A DNA stretch of 41,351 nt from a virus: positions 1-41,351 of the IMG/VR virus record IMGVR_UViG_3300037042_003303, one strand, 5' to 3'. The notes beneath the pieces are model-generated. The model was not told the DNA's origin. It worked only from the letters and a program-made list of their open reading frames with translations, and ran no database searches. Of this stretch, positions 23,640 to 31,067 are shown in pieces. Made by a program: the position numbers and the translations under genes. Position 1 is the first letter of the stretch. Every line of letters begins with the position of its first letter.

Positions 23640-24881
23640 TTACGGGCGACGAAAAACCAACACCGGCTCCGACTGGACGGCGCTGGGGTTGTTGTGCGAC
23701 ACCGCTTGTGCAAGGGCCGAGCGGTTCAAGGTAAGCTCTTCTTCCGTTACGAACTGAAAGCCCACGGCTAACGCCGATTGTAAGTAAACGTCGCGGTGCA
23801 TCTGGTTGATGTTGATCACCGCATACGCGCCGGGTTTCAACCCCACGAACGCAGCGCGTAGGGTTGGGATGACCTGCCGTTCTTGCCACACGGCGCGGGT
23901 CTTGTACTCCACCCAGACCTGTCCCGGCTCGTTGAAGTAGCGTTCCGTGTCGAAGTACGGCGGCGACGTAAACACCAGATCAAGTGTCCCCGGTTCCCAA
24001 GAGGCAAACTCGCTGCCAGCCTGTTCAATCCGCGACATTCCCGGCATCTCTTGCGCCAACGTGCATAGGTTCAAGTGCGTCAATGCCGCGGGTTCGTTTG
24101 CAAAGTAGGTTCCATGTGGAAACATCGCGAAAAATCCCAGCATCCGCGCGCCGAATCCTGCGGACGGATCCCAGACCACCGGGGCGGTGTGGCCGTCGAG
24201 CCACCGCGCGTAGATCCCCGCGGCGACCGCCGGACGGAAAAAGGACACAACAACATGCTGCTCCGAAAAGGCGCGACGAAAGTTAGCCCATGTGAAATCG
24301 ACCGGCCGGGCCGCGGCTGACAGCCCGAGCATATGCCGCAACAACCGTTGCAACCGCGGCGGGTCCGACAGCGTTTCGTAAGGTCCACGGAACGTCTGCC
24401 AGTACGACGGGAAACGGCTTTTTAGGAAGTCAATCCCGGTTCGACCGCGCCCCGAGTAGATCGGACCCGGTACCGTATTGGATCGAACGTCGGCGAGCGT
24501 TTGTGCCGTTGTCTGCCCGCAAGGCGGCATTGGCCACCCATGGTATTGCACATGGGCGACCACAAACCGGGTCAGGTCCGGGGTCAACGCCTCCGCCAAT
24601 CCCGGATCGGATAACTCGTCGCGGTTTAGCAGGATTTCCCCTTCAGCAAGGGGACGTTGTGCCACACCTGCGTACCGCAACGCGAGCCGGCGCATCGGAT
24701 CGCGGAGGAGGATCGGGTCATGGTCGGCGGTTGCCAACCCGAGCACCACCCGCAAGGCGTCCGAACGGCTAGTCACGTTGTATCGGTGGGCTAATGCTTC
24801 TAACGCATCGTTTTCATCGGGCGTCAACCGCACGGTGACCACGATGTTTGACAGGTTATCGCGCCGACTTCTGCGCCCCAT
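23640..24881 (-). CDS. Ribbon-helix-helix / DNA methyltransferase fusion
   Basis: A 413-residue protein. Residues 11-50 form a ribbon-helix-helix: strand NIVVTVRLTPD, then two helices up to ALRVVLGLA. The rest is a class I methyltransferase with motif I DPSAGFGAR (238-246) and motif IV TSPPYFDTERY (SPPY 306-309), the SPPY type found in N4-cytosine and some N6-adenine enzymes. ATG 24881 follows GGGGGCAAC. A perfect 11-bp inverted repeat spans its promoter (24901-24937), an obvious target for its own RHH domain. The combination suggests a self-regulated modification enzyme, protecting the element DNA. No cognate restriction endonuclease is adjacent, apart from the HNH gene 10 bp downstream. Confidence 0.8.
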   Translation of the reverse strand: MGRRSRRDNLSNIVVTVRLTPDENDALEALAHRYNVTSRSDALRVVLGLATADHDPILLRDPMRRLALRYAGVAQRPLAEGEILLNRDELSDPGLAEALTPDLTRFVVAHVQYHGWPMPPCGQTTAQTLADVRSNTVPGPIYSGRGRTGIDFLKSRFPSYWQTFRGPYETLSDPPRLQRLLRHMLGLSAAARPVDFTWANFRRAFSEQHVVVSFFRPAVAAGIYARWLDGHTAPVVWDPSAGFGARMLGFFAMFPHGTYFANEPAALTHLNLCTLAQEMPGMSRIEQAGSEFASWEPGTLDLVFTSPPYFDTERYFNEPGQVWVEYKTRAVWQERQVIPTLRAAFVGLKPGAYAVININQMHRDVYLQSALAVGFQFVTEEELTLNRSALAQAVSHNNPSAVQSEPVLVFRRP

Positions 24882-24900
24882 GTTGCCCCCGGCCCTCCGT

Positions 24901-24937
24901 ATAACGTATTCTGTCCGCGCGCAAGCGAATACGTTAT
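24901..24937. promoter_or_regulatory. Palindromic operator upstream of the RHH-methyltransferase gene
   Basis: Perfect inverted repeat of 11 bp, ATAACGTATTC (24901-24911) and GAATACGTTAT (24927-24937), 15 bp apart. It begins 19 bp upstream of the ATG and overlaps a -10-like TTATAC on the minus strand. Inferred to bind the RHH domain of the gene it precedes. Confidence 0.6.
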
Positions 24938-24976
24938 CGAACGCTGAAAGTATGGGAGCAAACACCCTAAAAAGGA

Positions 24977-25006
24977 AACGGCCCGCAGGGTGTCCTGCGA
25001 GCCGTT
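24977..25006. terminator. Second hairpin downstream of the capsid gene
   Basis: 13-nt arms with one mismatch and a GTGT loop: AACGGCCCGCAGG (24977-24989) and CCTGCGAGCCGTT (24994-25006). No T tract on the minus strand; it backs up the stronger terminator at 25012-25037. Confidence 0.55.
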
Positions 25007-25011
25007 CGGCG

Positions 25012-25037
25012 AAAAGGCGGCTTGCGCTGCCTTTTTT
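25012..25037. terminator. Intrinsic terminator downstream of the capsid gene
   Basis: Stem AAAAGGCGGC (25012-25021) with GCTGCCTTTT (25026-25035), loop TTGC, one G-T pair, flanked by A and T runs, so it works in both directions. It lies 10 bp past the capsid stop and ends the minus-strand transcript with a T run (CCGCCTTTT on that strand). Confidence 0.75.
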
Positions 25038-25046
25038 GGCGTTGAC

Positions 25047-25748
25047 CTAGCCGATCTCGATAACGTTTTTGTAGTAGCCCAAAAGGACGATACGAACGGC
25101 AACGTCAGTCTGGCCGACAACCGCGGCGCGCGACCCGAACCGGAGCACGATCGCGAACTGCGACTGGCCGGGGAGCGCGACCGGGTGCTTGCGGTAGAGG
25201 AAAACCGAGCCGTTACCGTTGTTCATCGCACCGGTAGAGGTACCGCCCGCGTTCTGGGCGACCGCACCGAACGCGCCACCGCCGGCGCCGACGAGCGAAA
25301 CCGGAGCGACATCCACGCTGGTCTGCGTGAAGTCCCAGCTAATAACACCATTGTTGATGATGTTGGTCAACTGGTTGACGTTGGTGGTGCTGGAGGCGGC
25401 GGTGGTGAGATCGCCGGTGTCGTTCGCGCCGTCGCTGAACTCGACCTGCGCGGCGATGCCGAACACGTCGTACGCGACGCCGGCCGGGAGGATCGAGCCG
25501 GCCTTCTGGTTCGATTCGGCGATAGAGAGCGAAGAAATAAAGCCCTGACCGACCTGACCGAAAGGCGTGGTGAAAGCACGGTTGGTGGTGTTCGCGATCG
25601 TGCTGCCGGCCGTGAGGAGCAGGGTCGACCAGATCGACTGTTCGCCGTAGCGGAACAGCGCGGTGTTCTGGGTCATCCCGACGGACGGGATAAGCGCCGA
25701 CTGCATAACCTCGGGGCCAAGCGTAAAGTTACCGGGTCCGTGCCACAT
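25047..25748 (-). CDS. Candidate double-jelly-roll major capsid protein
   Basis: A 233-residue protein. The pattern fits small double-jelly-roll capsid proteins of the PM2/FLiP type: a first-barrel segment SLSIAESNQKAGSILPAG (74-90) then YDVFGIAAQVEF; a P-x-x-x-x-G-x-G-G-x-x-G turn at 149-161 (PVSLVGAGGGAFG); and a final RKHPVALPGQSQFAIVLR ... IVLLGYYKNVIEI, resembling the last strands of the second barrel. Length is below the 270-300 usual for those families, so a single-jelly-roll or other beta protein is possible. A strong double terminator follows it, as expected for an abundant protein. RBS AGAGAGG precedes the ATG. Read from the promoter at 27131-27175 together with the basic-repeat protein. 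Confidence 0.5.
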   Translation of the reverse strand: MWHGPGNFTLGPEVMQSALIPSVGMTQNTALFRYGEQSIWSTLLLTAGSTIANTTNRAFTTPFGQVGQGFISSLSIAESNQKAGSILPAGVAYDVFGIAAQVEFSDGANDTGDLTTAASSTTNVNQLTNIINNGVISWDFTQTSVDVAPVSLVGAGGGAFGAVAQNAGGTSTGAMNNGNGSVFLYRKHPVALPGQSQFAIVLRFGSRAAVVGQTDVAVRIVLLGYYKNVIEIG

Positions 25749-25824
25749 AATGTACCTCTCTTGTCAGGGTGAATCGAACGGGGAGCGCCGCGGGGCCGGG
25801 ATCCCAGCCCCGCAGCGGGAAGGA

Positions 25825-27096
25825 TTAGGCGTACTGGCCGGCGTAGACCACCGCGCCGTAAGCGTCGCCCATCGCGCTCTGGTCGGCGAGGGCGCCAGCG
25901 GAGGTCGGAACCTGCGCGATGGCGTACTCACGCAGCTTGCGGAGGTAGGCCACGCGCTGATCCGCCGGGAGGGCGGCGAGGGCTTGGAAGCGATCGAAGC
26001 CGATCATCCGCACCAGCCAACCCCAACGGTGCCCGTGCTGGCCGGCGTAGGGCGAGAACGCGCCCGCGATCCGGTTGATCCGGTAGGCCATCGGGAAGCG
26101 GCTGAACCACACGCGCGGCCCGCTGATCGCGGCTTCGCCTTCGGCCGGATCGAGGTCCGGGCCGGAGTAGGCGGCGTCGGCCGCCGACGCATCGACGTAG
26201 AACGACTGATCCGACGAATCGGGGCCGATCATGCCGTAGCTGCCCCCGCCGACCGCGTACAGGCCGCCGTCGCCGAGCATCCCAGACTCGTTGAGGTACC
26301 GCACGGTGTCCACCGCGCCGCCGCCCACGAACATCGCCATCGACATCTTGTTTTTCGTCTCCTGCGACAGCATGGGGACGAACTGGAGCGCGATCGAGAC
26401 GGCCAGACCCGCCACGGTGTAGGCCACCGGGGCGACGTAGTCGTTCACCGCGTCGGGGAGGTACGGCTGACCGTACTTCAGCGCGACGGTCACGACACCG
26501 GCGGTCAGCGCACCCAGCGCGGCGGTACCGAGCACCGGCGCGATGACCTTACCGACAAAAGGCACCTTGCCAAGCAGATCGGTAACCGGCTTGAAGATCG
26601 CGAGGGTCGGGGTCGACGCGGCCATCGCCGGGTTGCGGAGCAGGCGGAAGCCCACGCCGTTGTGCCGACGCTTGCCGTTGTGCCGGCGCTTGCGGCCGTT
26701 CATGCGGACGGCCACGCCGTTCATGCGAACCGCAACACCGTTCCGGCGCTTGCGGCCGTTGTGGCGCTTGCGGCCATTCGTCAAGATCGCGTACGGGTTG
26801 TGCTTGCGGTTGTGCCGGCGCTTGCCGTTGTGCCGCTTGCGCCCGTTGGTGAGGATCGCGTAGGACGCGTTCCGGCGCTTGCGGCCGTTGTGCTTCCGGC
26901 GCTTGCCGTTGGTGAGGATCGCATACGGGTTCAGACGAGCCGCGACGCCGTTGGTGCGAATCGCCACGCCGTTCCGACGCTTGCGGTTCATCTTCAGGCC
27001 GATCCGCGAAAACGCGGACTTGTGCTTGGCCTTTTTGCCGTTGGTGAGGTAGATCGCGGTGCCTTTGGGCATCGGGTTCCGGCGACGACGGGCCAT
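25825..27096 (-). CDS. Basic-repeat membrane protein
   Basis: A 423-residue protein in two parts. Residues 1-165 are a tandem array of basic, Asn-rich units such as YAILTNGRKRHNGKRRHN and VAVRMNGRKRRHNG, with RRRRNP at the start; the charge is very high, so DNA or RNA binding or charge neutralisation of packaged DNA is likely. Residues about 185-270 have two to three membrane spans (VIAPVLGTAALGALTAGVVTV; VAPVAYTVAGLAVSIALQF). The last 140 residues are soluble. It fits a membrane protein that holds the genome at the inner face of a virion membrane, but this is inference. It is just upstream of the capsid gene in the same unit. ATG follows AAGGAGG. Confidence 0.65.
   Translation of the reverse strand: MARRRRNPMPKGTAIYLTNGKKAKHKSAFSRIGLKMNRKRRNGVAIRTNGVAARLNPYAILTNGKRRKHNGRKRRNASYAILTNGRKRHNGKRRHNRKHNPYAILTNGRKRHNGRKRRNGVAVRMNGVAVRMNGRKRRHNGKRRHNGVGFRLLRNPAMAASTPTLAIFKPVTDLLGKVPFVGKVIAPVLGTAALGALTAGVVTVALKYGQPYLPDAVNDYVAPVAYTVAGLAVSIALQFVPMLSQETKNKMSMAMFVGGGAVDTVRYLNESGMLGDGGLYAVGGGSYGMIGPDSSDQSFYVDASAADAAYSGPDLDPAEGEAAISGPRVWFSRFPMAYRINRIAGAFSPYAGQHGHRWGWLVRMIGFDRFQALAALPADQRVAYLRKLREYAIAQVPTSAGALADQSAMGDAYGAVVYAGQYA
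26600..27060. repeat. Tandem basic-repeat coding array
   Basis: Within the gene at 25825-27096, DNA segments coding for (Y)AILTNG(K/R)xRHNG, N-G-K-R-R and R-M/T-N-G-V-A-V/I-R units recur at least eight times in varied order with visible DNA similarity (for example gcgcttgcggccgtt in several copies). Repeat expansion and contraction is likely; variation in copy number between relatives is expected. Confidence 0.7.
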
Positions 27097-27130
27097 GCGG
27101 CCTCCTTGCGTAGTGGGCGTGTACCTCGGG

Positions 27131-27175
27131 AGTGTGACCCGTTAGGGTGGAACGTACCAGCCCCGCGCGTGCTAC
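27131..27175 (-). promoter_or_regulatory. Recurrent promoter element: GTAGCAC box, 32 bp, CACACT
   Basis: Minus strand: GTAGCAC (27169-27175), 32 bp, CACACT (27131-27136), 35 bp before the ATG at 27096. A second GTAGCAC lies at 27180-27186. A TACGTT hexamer is also present 12 bp after the first box. It would drive the basic-repeat and capsid genes. Confidence 0.5.
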
Positions 27176-27191
27176 ACCTGTGCTACGGTTA

Positions 27192-27241
27192 TTGTCAGCG
27201 TGCAAGCCACGCTATGACAGGTGACATGACGTGTGACAGGT
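27192..27241 (+). promoter_or_regulatory. Candidate promoter and TGACA-repeat operator for the divergent RHH gene
   Basis: TTGTCA at 27192-27197 and TATGAC at 27213-27218 form a weak sigma70-like promoter (spacer 15). An inverted repeat GCGTG/CACGC (27198-27212) and direct repeats TGACAGGT (27215-27222 and 27234-27241) with TGACATGA between lie over and after the -10. RHH proteins usually bind short direct repeats in their own promoters, so autoregulation is likely. Confidence 0.4.
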
Positions 27242-27259
27242 TATCTTCGGAGGTACGCG

Positions 27260-27613
27260 ATGACAAAACGGGTGTTTGCGGACGATCCGCCGCCATATTC
27301 CCCAAAGCCAAAAAAAGTTTACGGCCCGAACGATCCACGCGAGCCGATCATCATTCGGATCCGCGCGCGCCGCGGGATGCTGCGCCGAATCCATGCGATC
27401 GTGGAACACGACCGGGACGTGTATCGTGAGCATTGGACGTTATCGGACGCGCTACGGGAAGTGATCGCCGACTGGTGTGGGCGGCGCGAAGCCGAGATCG
27501 CGGCGGCGCGCGCCGCCGGCTTCACCGGACGCCCCCCGATCGATCTGGACGACGACGACGAGGACGGCGACCTCGACCTCGACACGGCGCCGGCGATCCG
27601 GGTCACCGGCTAA
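27260..27613 (+). CDS. Putative ribbon-helix-helix regulator
   Basis: A 117-residue protein, the only complete plus-strand gene in the right two-thirds of the window. Residues 31-80 have the order strand (PIIIRIRAR), helix (GMLRRIHAIVEHD), turn, helix (TLSDALREVIADW) of an Arc/MetJ-like ribbon-helix-helix, with somewhat longer helices than usual. The C-terminus is acidic (DLDDDDEDGDLDLDT), which may mimic DNA or prevent aggregation. GGAGG lies six bases upstream of the ATG. It is divergent from the capsid unit across a region of repeats, so it is a natural candidate for a repressor or activator of virion genes. Confidence 0.6.
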   Translation: MTKRVFADDPPPYSPKPKKVYGPNDPREPIIIRIRARRGMLRRIHAIVEHDRDVYREHWTLSDALREVIADWCGRREAEIAAARAAGFTGRPPIDLDDDDEDGDLDLDTAPAIRVTG

Positions 27614-27619
27614 ACCCGG

Positions 27620-28186
27620 CTAGTTGGTGATCCCTTCGGTCGGGCAGGTATAATCTCCACCTGCGAACCAGAGGCGCCCCGTCGCGTCGACGGCGAGGAT
27701 CGGCCGCTTGCCGTTCACTTCGCCGAACTCGTGGATATAGTTGGATAGGTCGTCGCCTTTCTTGTCGGTGAGGTAGACAACGTGCGACAGCATCCCCAAG
27801 GGCTGCACCGTCACCGCCGGGTAGTCGTCGGTGGCGTGCCGGCCGGGCGCCGCTTTCGCGACGCGTCGAAGCGTGTACGTCGGCGCGCTCGGGTTCCAGA
27901 ACTGGCGCTTCACCGCACGGCGCACGGGCTCGGGAATACAGATATAAAGCCGATCGTGCTTGTGGTCTTTGTCGAACGCGAGCCACGATCCGCCGATATG
28001 CGCCTTGCCGATATGTAGGATCTTATCGCGCTTTTCGCCGGGTGGCAGAAAATGAAGCTCGACAAGATGATCGAACGCGATCAGCCGGTCAGGATAATCG
28101 CGGTCGTTCCAGTCGAAAACGTGCGTCGCCGGATTGCCCCAATGCATCCGCTCATACGCCGCCTCGCCCGATTCGCGCTTGCTCAC
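27620..28186 (-). CDS. Hypothetical protein
   Basis: A 188-residue soluble protein. Motifs include EAAYERMHWGNPA near the start, then HLVELHFLPPG, and a C-terminal part SNYIHEFGEVNGKRPILAVD, ending AGGDYTCPTEGI. The His/Trp/Gly pattern and the ending recall a conserved phage protein that I cannot name. GTG start at 28186 overlaps the upstream stop (GTGA). It is the last gene of the unit starting at 31535, and the promoter at 31561-31605 would feed it after seven other genes. No membrane segment. Confidence 0.55.
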   Translation of the reverse strand: MSKRESGEAAYERMHWGNPATHVFDWNDRDYPDRLIAFDHLVELHFLPPGEKRDKILHIGKAHIGGSWLAFDKDHKHDRLYICIPEPVRRAVKRQFWNPSAPTYTLRRVAKAAPGRHATDDYPAVTVQPLGMLSHVVYLTDKKGDDLSNYIHEFGEVNGKRPILAVDATGRLWFAGGDYTCPTEGITN

Positions 28187-28743
28187 TTGCGTTTCCCCGA
28201 CGTGTACCAGATGCCGGCACCCACCACGCCGAGCACGCCGAGCGCAACCACCGGCGGGAACCACCATTGTTCGTAGAACGCGCCGGCCGGCGTGGCGGCG
28301 GGTGCGGCCGGCAACGCGGGCGTACCGGGGAGCGGCGCGAACGTCGGGGTCGACGGCGCGGAGGGCTTCAGCGCGGCGGCGTATTGCGTCGCGTTCTTGG
28401 CGCGGCTCGTGGCGGCTGCGGATGCAATCGCGGCCAGCAAGATCGGTTGCTTGCTGAAATACTTGGTGCCTTCCGCGACGATCGCGTCGTAGGCCCTACC
28501 GTCCGCGGCGGTACGCTTCAGCCCTTTGTACTTGCCGGATGGCTCCGATAGCACCGTGATCGTGCCGTCCGCTGCCATCTGGTACGACCAACCGCCGGAC
28601 CCCACCCACGACGGTATCACGGTGGCGCCCGACGTCGCGGCACCGTAGCCGGGCATCTGCCCCGGCGTCGGCGAGGCCATCGTGCTCGGGGCCGGGTCGT
28701 GCGGGTTTCCGTAATCCGCCGGCAAGGTATCATACTCAAACAC
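28183..28743 (-). CDS. Single-span membrane protein with Y-x-Y-DG repeat domain
   Basis: A 186-residue protein. It starts with a Pro-rich segment and holds the short module GWSYQMAADGTITVLSEPSG (about residues 52-71), matched by GYSYQYLNDGSIKIVAGPNS in the protein at 30075-30752. A Pro/Ala-rich linker (PSAPSTPTFAPLPGTPALPA) leads to a membrane span VVALGVLGVVGAGIWY with basic end GKRK. The layout predicts an exposed soluble part and a C-terminal anchor. Probably a virion membrane protein. Confidence 0.6.
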   Translation of the reverse strand: MFEYDTLPADYGNPHDPAPSTMASPTPGQMPGYGAATSGATVIPSWVGSGGWSYQMAADGTITVLSEPSGKYKGLKRTAADGRAYDAIVAEGTKYFSKQPILLAAIASAAATSRAKNATQYAAALKPSAPSTPTFAPLPGTPALPAAPAATPAGAFYEQWWFPPVVALGVLGVVGAGIWYTSGKRK

Positions 28744-28746
28744 GGG

Positions 28747-29343
28747 TTACCTCCGAAGGATTGCGGCGAGCACCGCGATCGAGCCGAGCACAGCAGCGCC
28801 CCCGACAACCAGCGTGCCGACCGAAGGTGTAGCAAGACCGGATGCGCCGGCGTCGGGGGCGGACGTGGTCGGTGGCGTGTACGCCGACGCGACGACGGGG
28901 GCGGTCGACGGCTGGAAGGACGCGTCAGGCTCGGGCTTGCAAAGCGCCGGGTTGAGCGCGAACTGCTCACGTCGATTTTTTAGGGTTTTTAGCTGCTTTT
29001 GTTTGCCCTTGACGCCCTTGGCTTTTTTGAGCTTGGTGATCTTTGCGTCAAGCTCGGCGATACAGGGGACCGTTTCGCGGAGCTTCTGGTCGATCGCCCG
29101 CTTTTCGCGCGCCTTCGCCGCCGTGTCCTTGCCAATCTGTGTCCCGCCATAAATAAGCGGCACGACCAGCGGGATAAGCGCCAGCAGCGGGAACACGCCA
29201 TACCCGTTGACGCCGGGGCCGTCGCCGGGGAGGCGGTAGCCGGTGCGGGGGAGCCAGTAGGCCGGGTCCGCGCTGTTGCGCCCTTGCGCCTGCGCGACGT
29301 TGAAAGGCAACGGGCTAACGTAGGTGGTGGAGAGAGGTTGCAT
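28747..29343 (-). CDS. Membrane protein with coiled-coil loop
   Basis: A 198-residue protein with two hydrophobic spans. The first is VFPLLALIPLVVPLIYGGTQ (about 51-70), followed by a helical basic region (AKITKLKKAKGVKGKQKQ, about 97-115), a Pro-rich linker and a second span VGTLVVGGAAVLGSIAVLAA near the C-terminus. The helical part has a Cys on each side. Likely a virion membrane protein; no family recognised. ATG 29343 lies 2 bp past the upstream stop. Confidence 0.6.
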   Translation of the reverse strand: MQPLSTTYVSPLPFNVAQAQGRNSADPAYWLPRTGYRLPGDGPGVNGYGVFPLLALIPLVVPLIYGGTQIGKDTAAKAREKRAIDQKLRETVPCIAELDAKITKLKKAKGVKGKQKQLKTLKNRREQFALNPALCKPEPDASFQPSTAPVVASAYTPPTTSAPDAGASGLATPSVGTLVVGGAAVLGSIAVLAAILRR

Positions 29344-29345
29344 GA

Positions 29346-29720
29346 TCAGCCCTTGTACGTTGCGACTTTGTAGGTGGCGGCGACCAGCAGGCCGATCAGC
29401 GCGACGCCCGCGACGATGCCGATACCGGCGCCGGTTTGGCCGATCGCACGCCAGTCGCGGGTCGCCGCCTCGCCTTCGGTGGTCAGCGCGAGGTTTTCGC
29501 GCATCGCCTTCGCTTTCGCCTGCGCTTTGCGTAGCTCGCCCTTGTAGTAGCCCTGCAACAGACCCGGCTTTGCTGCAAGGTCTTTGAGGTTCTTGATCTG
29601 CGCTTCGGTTTGCGCGAGCGCGACCCGCGGATCGGCGGTCTGCGTATACGTCGCATAGAGCTTGGCGAGGTATTCCGCGTCAGGCAGCGAGACGGATGGA
29701 TTCTGCGTAGCGCCGTACAT
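29346..29720 (-). CDS. Small helical membrane protein
   Basis: A 124-residue protein. A helical, charged region (LAQTEAQIKNLKDLAAKPG) leads to a C-terminal span GIGIVAGVALIGLLVAA and a short tail. The ATG 29720 lies one base downstream of the upstream TAG, with GGGAG five bases before it. Member of the run of tail-anchored proteins. No family recognised. Confidence 0.6.
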   Translation of the reverse strand: MYGATQNPSVSLPDAEYLAKLYATYTQTADPRVALAQTEAQIKNLKDLAAKPGLLQGYYKGELRKAQAKAKAMRENLALTTEGEAATRDWRAIGQTGAGIGIVAGVALIGLLVAATYKVATYKG

Positions 29721-29721
29721 G

Positions 29722-30075
29722 CTAGCTCCCACGCTTGGAAATCGCGACCGCGAGCGACACGGACGCGACGAGGACCAGCGCGCCGGCGCCGACGTAAGCC
29801 CACGTCGGGATGGTCGCAGCGGGCGGCGGCGGTGGGGGCGGTGGCGGTGGCGGCGGTGCCGCCACGGGCGCGGGTGCCGGCGCCCGGCTGAAGCCGCGGG
29901 GCGGCGGCTGGCGCTGGCTCCCCGCGGAGCCCGCCGCGGTGATACCGGCCACGGCGACCTGCGTAAGACCCCCGATAATGTCGGATGCTACGTCAGGATT
30001 GACCGTCGAGAGGTCAAACTTGCCGTAGGGGTCACCCCAAGAGCAGTCCGCGCATACGCAGCCGTGCGGGTGCAT
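29722..30075 (-). CDS. Tail-anchored protein with polyproline linker
   Basis: A 117-residue protein. It begins with a Cys cluster (MHPHGCVCADCSWGDPYG), then IIGGLTQVAVAGITAAGSAG and QRQPPPRGF, which match IISGLTQVGVAAVSQPGG and RQPQRRAF in the neighbouring 30075-30752 protein, so the two genes are related. A run of 12 prolines follows, then a membrane span YVGAGALVLVASVSLAVAI and a basic end. The start overlaps the upstream stop (TAATG). Confidence 0.6.
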   Translation of the reverse strand: MHPHGCVCADCSWGDPYGKFDLSTVNPDVASDIIGGLTQVAVAGITAAGSAGSQRQPPPRGFSRAPAPAPVAAPPPPPPPPPPPPAATIPTWAYVGAGALVLVASVSLAVAISKRGS

Positions 30076-30752
30076 TAGGCCCCCTTCTTGGCTTTGCCCG
30101 ACAGCAAACCGGGGAGAACGAACGCGGCGACCAGCCCGCCGACGACGAGCACCGATCCGCCGACGACGATCGCCCACGGGAATCCGCCGCCGCCTTCGGT
30201 GCCCGCGCCTTCGGTCCCGGTCATCGGCGGGGCCGCGGGTGCGGCGGCGCCGGACGGTGCGAAGGCCCGGCGCTGGGGCTGGCGTGCCCCGCCGGGCTGC
30301 GAGACGGCCGCGACCCCTACCTGCGTCAGCCCGGAGATGATCGCGTCGGTCAGGTTCGGTTTCTGGGTACCCGCCGCGCCGGGGATCGCGCCCGCGGCCT
30401 GCATCTCGGCGTAGATCGCACTATGCGCGGACGTGCCCGGCTTGACGATCGACCCGACGCTGTTGGGGCCGGCGACGATCTTGATCGAGCCGTCGTTGAG
30501 GTATTGGTAGGAATACCCGCCCTTGCCCCGGTAAATATCGGCCATGCCGCCCCAGTTTGGCGACTGGACGCCGTTGTCGCGGATCTGGTGCGGGTAGGGG
30601 CTCGGGATCGGCCCGCGCGACGCGGCGCGGCGCATCCCGCCCGCCTCGACCGCGCGCACGGTGAACGACGTGCCATAGCCCGGCGGCAACGCGAACTCTT
30701 GCCCGAACAGGCTAGGATCCCAGTATGGAACGTCGGTCGATTGCGCGAGCAT
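30075..30752 (-). CDS. Tail-anchored virion-like protein
   Basis: A 225-residue protein. It carries both the Y-x-Y-DG module (GYSYQYLNDGSIKIVAGPNS, shared with 28183-28743) and the IIxGLTQV motif (shared with 29722-30075), so it links the two. An Ala/Pro/Gly-rich linker leads to a C-terminal span WAIVVGGSVLVVGGLVAAFV and KAKKGA. A good candidate for the ancestral form of the family. Probably displayed with the N-terminal part outward on a virion. Confidence 0.6.
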   Translation of the reverse strand: MLAQSTDVPYWDPSLFGQEFALPPGYGTSFTVRAVEAGGMRRAASRGPIPSPYPHQIRDNGVQSPNWGGMADIYRGKGGYSYQYLNDGSIKIVAGPNSVGSIVKPGTSAHSAIYAEMQAAGAIPGAAGTQKPNLTDAIISGLTQVGVAAVSQPGGARQPQRRAFAPSGAAAPAAPPMTGTEGAGTEGGGGFPWAIVVGGSVLVVGGLVAAFVLPGLLSGKAKKGA

Positions 30753-30753
30753 G

Positions 30754-31065
30754 TTAGCCCTCTTTCGCGAGGTTGAACGCCACGCCAGCTAGGAACCGGG
30801 CGGCGGCCTGTTTAGTTTCGATGTCGAGCAAGGATCGGCCGGCAACCTTCGGATCCCAGTCGGCGATCTGGATCGTGACGAATACCGCCAGCGTATCGGC
30901 GTCGATCGTGCCACCGGCGCGGACGACCGTATGGTAATGGTCGAACGCCGATTTGACGATCTCGCCCAGCTTTGGCAGCAGCGAGATCAGCGCCGACGAG
31001 TTGAACGCCGGCGCGCCGTTCGGTTTGGCAGATCCACCGCCCATGAACGCGTCGAACAGACCCAC
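30754..31065 (-). CDS. Hypothetical small protein
   Basis: A 103-residue protein, predicted mostly helical: SSALISLLPKLGEIVKSAFD and DPKVAGRSLLDIETKQAAAR. N-terminal MGLFDAFMGGG is a hydrophobic, Gly-rich end that could contact membrane. No named family. It lies between two tail-anchored proteins in the same unit, so it may be a virion protein or an assembly factor. Confidence 0.5.
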   Translation of the reverse strand: MGLFDAFMGGGSAKPNGAPAFNSSALISLLPKLGEIVKSAFDHYHTVVRAGGTIDADTLAVFVTIQIADWDPKVAGRSLLDIETKQAAARFLAGVAFNLAKEG

Positions 31066-31067
31066 GG

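Noticed and set aside
26600-27060. Repeat array considered as a CRISPR
   Set aside because: The repeats vary in length and order, stay in frame, and encode a basic repeat protein. There are no unique spacers of constant length.
25663-27429. Long plus-strand open frame of 588 codons
   Set aside because: It is antisense to the basic-repeat and capsid genes. The minus-strand genes have ribosome sites, membrane and fold-like patterns; the plus frame is an Arg/Val/His-rich product of the high GC content.
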